Origin: Gymnogyps californianus
Lineage: Eukaryota > Chordata > Aves > Accipitriformes > Cathartidae
Assembly: GCF_018139145.2 (NCBI RefSeq)
Contig: NC_059476.1
Span: 3,099,501-3,163,500, forward strand
DNA length: 64,000 bases
Reading direction: 5' to 3'
Part shown: positions 8,341 to 20,900 of the stretch, one piece after another
Layout of the letters: every line of letters begins with the position of its first letter
Numbering within the stretch: the first letter of the stretch is position 1
Notes under the pieces: model-generated
The model's database searches: none
The model's input: only the letters and a program-made list of their open reading frames with translations
What the model was told of the DNA's origin: nothing
Made by a program: the position numbers and the translations under genes

Positions 8341-11300
8341 TCCCATCAAGTTACAAAGCTTAACTGCCTTGCTAAAGGCAAGGCACACAGTGGCGTATGC
8401 ATTGCCAGGCCCGCCTAGCTCCTGGCTGTCAGTGTGCAGGACGGTGGGGTGGGTGATAAACTGTTCAAGTCCAGCCTGGTTGTCCTCTCCCTTATCACTA
8501 CATTGATTCACTCCATCCGTTTCTCTTTCAAGCCGATGATCACCTGGGCCTTCCTTCCTTTCCCGTTTCTTGCCACGTGTGCTTTGCTGTATCTTCAAAT
8601 GGCTCGTGCAAAGTGATTTTCAACTGTTACGCTCCATTTCTTTTTAAAAATGTGATGGCATGCCTGCATGTCTGTGCGGCAATACGTGGGAACTGTTCTT
8701 GGAGTAGTCCAAGCAGAAACCTGAGTTTGGTCATTGTTACGATACTACCTCAGGTGTACCTCCTATCCCTTGGTATCATTTAGTTCACTGTTTTTTGTAT
8801 TTCAATTGTAACAGTAGCCACAGCAGTAGGCTGTGGTTGTTACCTAGCTGCAGTGGGTATGATGCATGTTTAACATTTTATATGGTTAGTATTTTAGTGC
8901 CGTGTTCTATGAATAAGGTGAATTAAAAGATCACAGTAGGTGCAATCGGTCGAAGGCAGAGCCAGAAATCAACATCTCAAGACCAGCACGTTACAGCAAC
9001 CATTTCAAACAAACCGGGCAAAAGGCAGAAGAGGAGCGGCACTCTTCCTGAAGTCAGGATCAATGAAAAACGAACTGCTTGAAAACTCAGGACGGAGTGT
9101 GCCAGTGCCACGAGTTTTCCAAGTTTCTTTCACACGCCTTAAAATTAGCATCTTGAAAACCACTCCACGCTCCCAAACAACAGCAGAAAAGGCAGCAACT
9201 CCCCAAATACATTAGGTCCTAGATTATTTATCACTACCTGTCAATACTGAGCCCCTACATTTTCTGGAAGTGTCACAGCAAAGGCCTAACATTTCCAGCT
9301 GCAGAGCTTGCTGCTGACAACCTGGGTGTCAGGAATTTGGGGCAGTACGATTCCTCCTCGTAGCACCGGCTGTCACCCCACGGCTTTTGGTGATGGCAAT
9401 GGGGTTAGCTCCTCTGCATCAAGCGGGAATAAATTCCGCATTTATTCCTCTACTCAAAGTAGTTAAAGTAAACCTGAAGGAGGGGTGTGTACAGAGGCTG
9501 GTTGGGAGATTTAAATACGGTAATTCGCTTGAACAAAGCATTCGATACTTTTCTGGCAAAGCTGATTGAAATGTGGGTGGTTTGCACCAAAAACATCAGT
9601 CTGTGATTTCTCGTGAAATGCCAGATGTTAGAATAAACTCCCCTCATTTAAAAGAAAAAGAAGCGGTAGAAAGTGAAATATAAACAAATGGCGAGAAATA
9701 ACAAGCAACAAGCAATCTAACATGAAGTATCCAGAGTTTATCAAAACAGAAAGAAGTACAGCAGATATCATGAATAGTAATCCAAATATTATTTTGAATT
9801 CAACACAACTGTGCTCATTTGGCATGACAAGTACTAGCTAACAAATGGACATTTTTCAGGTCAATCAAGCTTGAGGCAATTAGTCTGTGACAATTAACTA
9901 AGTTAACTCTAAAATTAGAATTCAAATAATCTCAGCAATTATGGTTTAATCCTGAAATGCATCTCTTCAAAAGAAGCCGATAAGACAGACAAATCCACTG
10001 GAGTTTGCCATATTTAAATTACGCACTATATTCTAATTTATTTTAATATCTAACTTCCGACAGATCAGGCAATCCTTTTTCATGACCATGTGTTAAGAAT
10101 GGCTTCGTACAAGAGAAATGTCATATGCATTTTTCAATCCTTTGTGCCTCAAAATAATAGAATTTGCATACACTAAAGGTTTTGGCATCAAATCCAGCTC
10201 CTTAGATGTTGTATCCTGATTATTTGAATTGATATACTTTACACGGCTAAATCGTTTCATTTATATGCACTTCTGATTGTTCATGAAAATTTATGGGTTG
10301 GATTTCATCCGTATTTTCTTTCTACCTTTATCAGAGCTTGCCTTTCAATATTTAATTCAATCAGTTAATTTTCTTCCTGCCCATCTATCAACAAAAGTTG
10401 TAAGAACAATTCTTATTTAATTAAAAGATTTTAAAGTCTGGAATGTTCTTTTAGAAACTTCTGCCATTTTTAAAAAATTTATTAAAACTATACTTTTCTC
10501 TTTCATTTATTGAAAAAACTACAACTAATTTGAAATCCGTATGCACTCTCATATCTCAGACGGAGAAGAGACACTACGGCGTGCGAAGTGAGGTCTCTGC
10601 TGTGAAAGGGGGGGGCTCAGCATCTCCAGCACCCCTTCGGATGCTGGCATAACAACATGCAGGCGTATAGTTACATTTGTATTTAACGATTCATACTTCA
10701 TTAAAATCAGACTAAAACTGCTGAGCCCGCTGGCAAAGAGCTGAAGAGAGGATGTGGGATGTCAGCCGAGGGTGTATGAGCGGGGCCTACAAGTGGGGCG
10801 TGAGGATGATGGTACCAGGGGACAAAATACTTTCTAGTAACGGGGTACCTTTGTAGCACTGCTCCGTGCTCTGCAATTAATGTGAAGGCAAGGTGGGCAA
10901 GGCAATACCTAGGCTTCTCCCCTGACCCCTCACAGCCTTTCTCACCCAAGGCTTCTCAAATACAGAAGGTCTGAACATCAGCAGCTGGCAAATGATAAAC
11001 TCGGCAAAACAGCTCAGTTATTTAACACCTCTAAGTGATTCAAGTTTCTCCGTGAAGCAATCATCCTAACTAGATCGTCTGGCCCACCGACGGGCCTTTC
11101 TAGTGTGGCGGGTCCTACCATTAAGTCACTAAGCAGCAAACGCCGCGGGCTCCGTGGGCAGCCGCTCAGCACCGCCGGCCACGGCTCCGGCCAAGCGGGA
11201 CCCTGCCTGCCCTGCGTCTCTGTAATCGATGTGACACAAGGTCTGGGGCTGAGAGGTTCTGAATGCTTTGCATAGTTCAGACACGGAGCTCTTCTGCACT

Positions 11301-14300
11301 ACTGGTACCTCCTGGCGGGGCATGGATTCGTGTCACCTCCTGGGCTACCAGGCACCGCTTTTCTGCTGTTAATCGTGGAGGGAGATGCAAAATCCAGAGG
11401 CACCGGGAAGCCAAAGGTGAGACGGACGTGTAACTCTTCCAGCAAGGCAACCCACTGCTCATTACCTGTCTGCAGGGCACTTCTCATGTGTAAGTTCATA
11501 TTTAATACCTATAAAACTTGGCAAATTTTTATCTTAAACCAGCAGATGTAGAAATTAGTTTTGAAAACAATGAAGTAGCTGCAACTATAGAAAATTAACT
11601 TTGAGGCATGTGGTGAGTACGGTAGAGAGAAGACATGGCCCGTAGCAACAAACACTGCACCTAACATACTGACATCTATCTTCTTAAATTAGCGGTTTTA
11701 ATTCCTCGGTAAGCAGCAACTTCTTTTGTAAGCTGAGAAAGGGTTAATCTTTGCTTAAGAAAATAATGAAAAAAGAAATGGGGAGGCACCAGTCATATTT
11801 TGTTTTAACATTTCTGAAGTTTACCAAAGACATATATAAATTGTCCCTTATAGATTTATATATTGCATATATAAATTGCTGCCTTTATATATAAAATAGA
11901 GCGCAGTTTTGCTCCTTTCTATGTAAAAGATTCTAGTTTGACAAGGATAAGCACAAAGTAGTATTAATATCCTCACAACACGGTAACATCTTACATTTCT
12001 TCATTAAGTTTTCCTTCAGTCTCACTACTCAGACTTTGGTAATTTTTTTTTTTTCCCCTCTCATTAAAATGATCTGAGATCTAGACCTGAAATTCAGAAG
12101 AGGCTATACTGAAAAATAAATTCCCTGCAGCATCATTAAGGAGGAAACGTGATCGAAATTACTCACCAGCAATTTGACCATGAGAAAGGCTCCTGTAGGC
12201 AGCTCTCCGTACGCTCCAGCCAAGCTCTCTTTGCCTTCCCCTATGACTGGTGTATGAAGTGCCTGCCAGGAAAACCTATCTGAAAAAAAGAAGTGGAAAA
12301 TGCATTGATTTATTTGTCTTCTTTTGCCCATTAAATACTTCTTCTTCCATCCTAAAGAGCTGGGTGTTTTAGTAAAATCTTCTGTGGTTACATATTCTGT
12401 ATGTGCAGTATATTTTTCAGACCACCCATTCTAGTCTGATTTAACATGTTACTGGTACTGCGTTTCACCTATTTCCACCAATAACTCTAACCAGCTTTAA
12501 TACTGTGGCCTCAAAAAAAAAAGAACCAAATTATAATTAATGCCTTTCAGAAATATCTAAAATGACCTAAAATAACTTTTTCAAACACAACAGGATTCCA
12601 TTTTTCAACTCTCATATTTCCTGATCTGCCAGACTTAGAAAACACGTGGTATAAAAATAAAGGTTATACAAAAAAAGGACATACAAATATTTTAAAGTTC
12701 TGTATATTGTATTTCTGTTTCCTATTTTATTTCCTATTTTACTTCAGTTCATCAGGGATCTGGTATGAGAGAGGCCCTTTCAATTTGCTGTTGTTCATAC
12801 CTATTGATACGAAGTGTCTTTGGTTTGTTGAATTCTAGGGGTGTAACATCTGCTTTTTATTGAGGAAAAATGTAAAGAAATAATATTTTATGAATTTTAT
12901 GGAAATAAATTCATTAATTATATGTAAAGAGGCTGCTTGTTTATGAATATGTGGCCCAAATAACAGTACAAATCTTTCAGACATTAGCACCTAAATGCAA
13001 AACTCGTTTCAGTGGTAGGTTTTGTGTGGCTGTAGCAACAGGACACTTTATGTGTTTGTGAGTGAAAGAACAGAGAAGCTGACGGATTTCTTCTCCGTAT
13101 TTAGTAAAAAACCCACATTTGTCACAAAATTCCCAACCACCTCTCCCAAAGAGCTGGTGTCACTGTGCCCCTCTCTTGGTGGCTTTGCCCAGAGGGAAAT
13201 ACTGCACACCATGCAGGACAACAGAGCATCATGCTTATGATGCTTATATATGTGTATGCTTATATATAGCTACATATCTATGTCTATATATATATGCTTA
13301 TATAGAAACTTGCTTTAACACTGTAAAATGGTTATGGGCATTTTGTCCAGAAGTGCTCTACAAGAATTACCCAGTTAACTGCTCCTTTTCCTGAGGAGCA
13401 TCTCCTTTTCCGCTCCTCACCGGGACTAAACAGAGCAGTACCAGACGCTGGGTGTCCTGCAGCAGTTTCGCTGCAGAAGGGGCAGTGCTCGAGGAGCACC
13501 ATGTGCTGCTGCAACAGATCACAAAGGAACCCCTTACGCATTATTGAGGGCTGTTTTTTTTGCGTTCGTTATTAAGTAGGCTATTCATTACTGCAAAACA
13601 CATGTTTAATGGAAAGACTGCAGAGAATGTCTCCTCGAGGACCTGCTTTGTTTTTGAAAGTCTTTATGAGTGTTTACATCATGCTGTGATTTATTTTCAG
13701 ATTGGCTGAAGCTTGCTATGCTGGACCGTGGACAAAACCCATTTGTTTCCCCGGCCAGGAAGCCCATCTATCAAAGAGTGGAAGAAGGAGGCGGGTTGCC
13801 AGCTGGGAGCCCGTGAGCTGGGCAGCGTGGAGAGCTGGACTTCTGCTCAGCCAGGGACGCCAGCTTGTCCACCTTTCTGATTTCCACCCAAATTTCAGCA
13901 AAATAATGGAAAAATTCTTTTTGGTGGTGTTATATATACAATACCAACCTCATTCCTGCAGCCGGTGCTCAGGGGGTACCTGGAGGGAAAGGGTATGGTT
14001 ACCAAAGCCTCACTAAATAAGGCTTGAGCATCCTTGGCTCTCCATCCTTTTCCTGCCGATCTGCTCACCATCTCCGGGCAAAATCCGTCCAGAAGTTTGC
14101 ATAATCTCCTGAAGGACAATATAGAGAAACGAACAGCAGAGCTCAGTCCTTACCTCCTTGGGCTGTCAGCCATCATTTGGAAATACCTCTCTGGTTGCTT
14201 GGAGGAAACCAGCTGAACGTTGGAGGCTCTTGGCTTCCTTTTTGGGCAGCTTGAGCTATAAGGAGAGGTAGTTTCATTTTCTGCTGGTTGTTTATGGTTC

Positions 14301-15766
14301 TTTGAAGTCCACTTTCATAAGTACCACACAATTGCATTTGAATTGACTGCCTCTGGCAGTTGTTTCAAGCCCAAACGAACCCTGTTTTCCCCAGACAGGG
14401 TCAAATTTCATGATGATTTTACAGATCACCTGAGATCTTACAAAAAAATCTGCTTGACAGTGTTTGTACTTTCAACCGCTCACCTTTAACTCTTCATTTT
14501 TCAACTGGTATAAAAACAAATCAACAGTTGAAAGAAAATCCAACCTCATTTCATTGACACAGGGTATTGCTAATATTGATAAGTTCCTGACCTTCCTCTA
14601 GTGGCTGCCTTCTATTTAATACAGTATAAGTGGGATTTGTTTTCTTGCAAAACTGGCTTTGCTACTCTGCAAAGGTATTTGACCCTGAACAAAGCCTAAA
14701 TGAAAGGAGAATTTTGACATAACATTTTGCACTTGTTTTGCACATTGTAAACCGCTATAACTGCCTAATCAATGCGCAGGGCGAGAATCTGAAAGTAGAA
14801 AAACTGTAACAAGCAACTGATATAACTGATAATTTAGAAGTACTTACGGTACAGAGATGTATCATACTTACAGAAAAGTGATCTAGAAAAGAGAAGGTTT
14901 GCAGCCCACATTGGAGTTTCCTGTGCTGTTGACGTGTTCCTCATATATTGGCATTATAAATCATGCTCTAGGTTCAGCACCTTAACCATGATGACCAAAC
15001 TGACAGTGTTTTTTAACTGTTTATTACAGTATATCCTAACTCTGAATTTGCTAATAACGCCAAAAACCCAGTCTTTTCTCTTTCCAGCCTTTTTTTTGTA
15101 GACACCTTATTATACACTGCAGTGCAAAACTACAAATAAAAATAATGAAGCAAATAACAAATAATCCCGGAGGGCAGAGCGTGTTGATTTGATGCATGCT
15201 GTAATATGCAATTCCTGCAAAGAATCCAGCGATACAAAATCAACTTGAAACCATATTCATGGTTCAACAAGTCTGTGATTTCCCTTTGGAAAGGAAGACT
15301 GTATCTGTGCTTTATGGCGTATCAGATTTATTTATTTTAGATCGTGTTTTGCTGTATACAGTGTAACTGGTAGGAAACTACAAGATGAATTGTTCACTGA
15401 AGCATTTTTCACAGAAAAGGAGTCAAGGACGTTACCTCTGAGAAAAATGTTTGTGCGTCAGGTGCAATATGTTCCTGATGTTACACAAAGCCCAAGTTCT
15501 CACTCCCAAGCTCCCCAAAAGGCTATTTTTTTCCTTCAGAGCACCACCTTCCCTTCCTCACAGTGACAAATTTACGCTCTTCCCACCCACCTTTCTACGA
15601 GTGATTTGGTGTGCTGCTCCAGAGCCCAACAGAAAGCGGGGCTGGGCACATCAGAGAGGAGCATCGCGGGGTGGTGGCTTGGGCGACCCGCGTCCTGCTG
15701 GCCGCCTTTTGCTCCGTGATCTTGTACGAGTCACTAAAACCCAATTCAAAGTCACAGATCCCACGT
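8341..15766. other. Gene desert, left part
   Basis: No coding exon recognised. Largely AT-rich unique sequence with a TA-rich microsatellite (13236-13306), T-runs (about 12042-12055) and a short G-run near 10609. Short open frames here have no recognisable domains. Candidate long-range FOXI2 enhancers cannot be picked out without comparison. Confidence 0.6.
13236..13306. repeat. Imperfect TATATG/TATA-rich microsatellite
   Basis: Degenerate repeats of TGCTTATATA, TATATATA and CTATGTCTATATA over about 70 bp. Confidence 0.75.
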
Positions 15767-15794
15767 CCCATTGACTTTAATGGATTTGGTTCAG
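15767..15794 (+). repeat. Fragment resembling an old sauropsid hairpin repeat arm
   Basis: CCCATTGACTTTAATGGATT, followed by TGGTTCAG, resembles the CCCATTGACTTCAATGGG...TTGG arms of short hairpin-type repeats seen in reptile and bird genomes. It abuts a MIR-like element. Confidence 0.4.
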
Positions 15795-15799
15795 CCAAT

Positions 15800-15950
15800 T
15801 AGGCCCTTTTTCCTTCGGATCTCATCTGTATAAAGGATGGCATTAATACTTACAGCCTCGTGGGATTAATTGCCTGTAAAGTCACTTTGAGACCTTGGAT
15901 AGAAGCACTAGTGATATTAATTATTGTTATAGATATTATAATGTTAAACA
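15800..15950 (+). mobile_element. MIR-like SINE fragment
   Basis: The sequence follows the MIR 3' half: CTCATCTGTATAAAGGATGG, ATTAATACTTACAGCCTCGTGGGATTAA, GTAAAGTCACTTTGAGA, then a TTATTATTG-like A/T end. An ancient amniote SINE, plus orientation, boundaries approximate. Confidence 0.7.
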
Positions 15951-17848
15951 TAAGTTCATACATTTATTTGGAAAAAACTTTCAGAATCAAAGGAACAAAA
16001 ACCGCCCCCAGGCTATTTAATTATTTTATTGCCCTTCATTGGAAAGGTGATGCCTCAGCTCTATTTTTCTCCTCGCACCGCAGTATGCCAACCCCTATAA
16101 GCCCATGTCCGTGTCAGAAATGTGGTTCACTGACTCACAGAAGTCAGAGATAAAAAGAAGCATTGTTCACTTGATAATTTCTATTTCTAAATTTTCTACA
16201 ACCTACATTTTCTTTTTATTTGAATGCTTTAATTTTGTTCTCATGAGATACGATTAATTTGCCGCTGTAAAAAGTCAAGACAAGTAGGGATTCAGAAAGT
16301 TGGGATTTAACAGGGCAAACTGTACTATGCAAAAGTATAGTGCTCGTTACAAATACGAAATACTTGGCAAGCAGTTTTCTTCCCATAACGAGAGGACTTC
16401 TAACCAATGAAAAATTCAGAGAACAAAGTTACTCTCTGCCCATGTTTACTGACTCGAATGACATTGCACCAGGAAGGTACCAAAGTGCCACAACACAGCA
16501 TGAAAGTAAAACAAATGAAGGTTGTTTCTGCGGATGGGTTACAAGTAATATTCATCACTGTTGTAATGCAAATTAGAAAACTGAGGAACTGCATGTAGAA
16601 AATAGCAGAAATAGAAACATGGCCCTAAAAAGAAATTACTCTGAGGTACCAATGGCAGTACCTACAGGAATTGATATCTAGATTGCTAAATCTAGATCAC
16701 TAAATGACCGGGGCAAATTAAAAAACGACCACTGCAGCTAAGGAATAGTGAACATTTACTGCTATACTAACAGAAACCCTATTTCAATACTGGCATTTCC
16801 AACCCAAGCTAGGAAAGCGTCTCCCATTATACGCTAGGTACATTGGCTGACTTTCTTGCCAGTAAAAGTCAGCCAGCAGCCTGTAATTATACTGAATATC
16901 TTCCTGGAACCTTGCTTCCATAAATGGTGCCATCTTTTGAGTAATATATCATTGGCCTGCCTTGCTCAGATTATTACACTAATATAGCATTAGAGCAACA
17001 GCTTGCTTTGGTGATGGATTGGTGTAATGCTGTGTGAGATCTACGGCTCATTCGGGTAATGTATGATGCTCTCGTGCTGATGTATGGGATGGTGTATCAT
17101 GGAGAGGAGCCTCTCGGGTGATGCATCCCCCCAGAGACAGTACGATGAACAACCCCGGGACGATGCTTATTTGCTTTGAAAGCTTGTGGGCTGCTTTATA
17201 CTCCCGATGAGGGAGGCACGCGGGGTCCTTGGCCAGCCCCCAGCACCTCTGAGCTTTGGCTGATGTGGTGTCCCCCAAGACCCGCCTGGTCTGCCAGGGA
17301 GGGAAGACATGTAGCTGGTGCTGGGTGCCTGCAGAAAACTAAATTAAGGGGAGAAAACTTCCTGGCTTTGGTTACCTTCAGTATCATGCTATCACGCTGT
17401 CTTAAGCACCAAGAAACTCAGAGACAATCTGCTATGCACACATATAACCTATGCAAATACATAAGATCACTAGTCATAGCTAAAAAAAAACAAAACAAAA
17501 CTCATTTTATGAGAGATATGGAACTAAAGCAAAATCTTCAAATACTTATTTTACAGTCTCTTACTGCACATATTCTGGATGCTCAAGCCATGGTGCAAAC
17601 CCACTCACTCCAAGGATTAGTCAAATGTTTTACTGAATATTACCAGTGTAAAACTTTTACATTAGTAACCATTAACAAGTTTACATTTTTTGTTAAAAGG
17701 TCCATGGTGGTATTCACTATTCTTCCATTTTTCTAGTTGTGTCAGATTACCTCAGGGTGAGAAATGTGACAGCTAACTTTTCAACTGGGAGCAGTATATC
17801 TTTATATCTAAAAACATAAAAATGCCTTAATTGATTTTTTCCCAAAGT

Positions 17849-17985
17849 TTGCACAACAAAAAACAACTCCTACAAAAAAACCCCCACAAACCAACCCATC
17901 CTGGATTCTCTTAAGCTTTCCTTCTCACACACACAAAACCAAACCATCACCACCCATAACAAAAACATACAAACCAGATTTCTGG
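17849..17985. repeat. A/C-rich, G-poor low-complexity tract
   Basis: About 135 bp made mostly of CAAAAAACAA, CCCCCACAAACCAACCC and CACACACACAAAACCAAACC motifs, with very few G. Strand-asymmetric low complexity. Confidence 0.7.
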
Positions 17986-20900
17986 CAGAGCCCAAACTCA
18001 GCCTAGCTCAAGCCCAAAAAGGAAAATATTTGCACGATATGACTCAGTGCAAATGATTTACCTGCAGTTCTTTTCCCAGTTTTAATTACTCTGCTTGTCA
18101 CCAATAAAACACTGAAATTCTGCAAGGACACACAGAGGTTATGATTGTCTTCTATTATGACACCAGCTCTGTTACTCCAAAAATGTGAAAACATTTAAAA
18201 TCATCAACAAACACTTCAAAAAGTTATTCCTTCTATAAACAAGATGATAAAACCTGTAATAAAGCAATCAGTGTTCTCTGTAATTTGTTTTGTTTTTCAG
18301 ACATTCACCTGACCTCTAACTGGTCTTTCTGCTAGCCTCCGGCACGATGATGCTGTATTCCAGTCATTATATGCATGGAAATTAAATTAAGTAGTGGGTG
18401 GAAAAGTGAATTAGATTTAGTAAGTTAAACAATGCATGGAAATTGAACTATACGTATTATGCATAACCTTTCCTATGCTGATCCATTCAGCTGCTGCTAA
18501 ATGCATTTCAGGGCGGCAGCATTAAGTGACATGACTAGCATCTGCCACAGACTTTTCTTTTTATAAACTGAATAATACGATCATTTTATAATCTTTGCTG
18601 ACCCTCCTTAGTTATCCTTAAATCCAGGCTGATTTGTCAGCCAACACAAACCAGCCAGTGCCTTCGCTACCCGGCACCAAAGGCTATGGAATATTACCCC
18701 CGCGCATGCAAACCCAAGCCTTTGCTAACAAGGGGATGATTTTTCCTGCCAAGGCTTTGCACAGTTAACATAAAATCATATTGTTTCTCCTTCCCTCTGC
18801 CTCCAGTGAAGGTGCCCACTGGCCTTGGCCCCGAGCCCGACGGTTCCAGCTTTGCCTCCCTGCGCAGTTGGGTTGGCACTGCTGCTCGCTGCCTGCCCTT
18901 TGGGTTTTTGGCTCCTCCGCCGCGTCCTTCTCCTGCTGCCAGTCCTGCAGCCCGGGCTGGGCTTGCTGCAGCACAGGCATGCCTGCTGCCTGCCTGCAGC
19001 ACTGCTCGCCTCCTACTCCCCCGGCGCTGGGCTCCGAGGCTGCCAGGGTCATCAAAATCAAACCAGCAACTGATGCTGAGCATATTGCTCCAGCCCTGAG
19101 GCTGATCGCTGCTTAACCCCTTAGCCTGAGCTACCTGAGAGAGAAGGAGCTGTGCCTGGGGCAAAAAAAGCCCCAAACTCATTGACCTAAGAGGGGAAAG
19201 AGGGAAGAAGCTGCTGCCCTTCGGTGCCAGAGCCAGAAGACCTGTTATAGCTGCAGCTCCCTGCCTCCGTGTCGTAACTCTCCCAGCCGCACAGCACCTG
19301 CAGTGGTGAGGCATGGGGAGAAGAAGTTTGGGGCATCCAACACCTGAGCTATAGCTTGAGGGAGAGGAAGAGGGATATTAAGAAATGTATATGCTGTGTC
19401 AAAGGAGAGAAAATTGCCAGATATTCCTAGATTAACTAATAACTTAACCCACTGTACCTTAAGGCAATAATCAGGAGTTAATAAACTGTATGAAACATAG
19501 AGAAACAAAGAGAAAAAGAGCAGTTCAGTAAGGTATAACCTGGCTCTCCAGCTTTTGACTGCCTTCTGTCTGCCCAGTGGTTTAGGTCTATTTAACTGTG
19601 CAGTTCCCACGCGGTTCCTACCATGCGTGCTGAAAGCGCATAAATAGGTAAATGTCGGTCAGTGCCTGTTGGAGGCATGTTCAAAAGTGGCTACGGAATT
19701 TACAGTAGCCCAAATGGAATTGCGTACGTCGTTGTTCTGGGTGTCTGTGTTGCAATTTGACACTTCATATTTCCTAAATCCCCCCACTTTATCCTCCCTT
19801 ACCTAGTATATGAAATGGGAATGCTCTAAGACAGTTATTATTGGTAGGGGCGGTAGCAGTAGTATTTGTCTTGCAACTGGCTGAAGAAGAGGGCTCTAAC
19901 CATGCACACAAGTGACTGCTAACCCCTCAAAATACACAATCTAAGACTAACAGAAGAGAAAACAGAGGCACCAAGGAAAGAAAGAAATGATACTGGTCAG
20001 CATGGAAAAGCAGGAATTATTTATTGGCATCCCAGATGATAAAATAATAAGGGGAAAGACAGGACAGCAAGGTGACTTTGCAGCAGAGAACAAAGCTTGT
20101 TTAAGTATATTAAGCATCAGCAGTCACAGTCAGCACCATTCACTGGATGAGTGGAGGTGCTATGGCTCTGTACTGTGAAAGAGATGATAGGTAGATGGAT
20201 GGACTAGGCCAGAAAGGCCTTAAAATGAAGATGTATCATTCGAGTTTGCTATGTGTACAAAACAGTCCACATATTCAGGGTGGTGAGACACAGGCTGTCC
20301 AACAAAATAAGAAAAGGCAGTAGGAATTTAAATGGTTGAAATGAAGACTAGATTGGACTGGAAAAGTGAAGGACAACATGCAAAAGTCTCCCTGACGTGT
20401 TAGCATCCCATTACTTTCTTCTTTAATATTAGCTCTGAGAAGAAGCACACTGACATTTGCCAGAGAAAGGTGCTAAGACGAGCTGAGTTAAGAGACGTAA
20501 GGTGTAGGAGTGAAAAGAAACAGTAGGATTGTAAGTAAGTGGCTCACTGCTCAAGCAAATACTGTGATACTATTTGCTAATTACTTTTTATGATGATAAG
20601 AGTTCACGTTAGTTAAGAACTGCAAAAACAGTCAGTAGCAGCACCAGGTTGCAGATATTTCGAATAGCCAGGAAGGCTGAAAATATGAAATTGCAGAACT
20701 TCCTATAGAATGGCTGGTTTATGGCTGTGGATATAATCTGCCTTCACAAAATAGTGTCCAAGTGTATCAGATCAGCTGAAACATGAGCCCAAATCTTAAC
20801 ATTAGTCCAGCTGACTGGGGGTACAAATAAGACTGTCAGATACCTACCCCAAGAAAGTTATCCACGCAATTTGGTTGTGAGCACAAAAGCTGTCCATGCA

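Noticed and set aside
14590..14612. Second CTCF-like motif (minus CCACTAGAGGAAG)
   Set aside because: Two mismatches at core G/C positions.
17176..17736. 186-codon plus-strand open frame
   Set aside because: No domain, mixed AT-rich composition, no splice or promoter context.
18694..19314. 206-codon minus-strand frame with overlapping plus-strand frames in a GC-rich patch
   Set aside because: Open in several frames at once, as GC-rich non-coding DNA often is; no family motif recognised.
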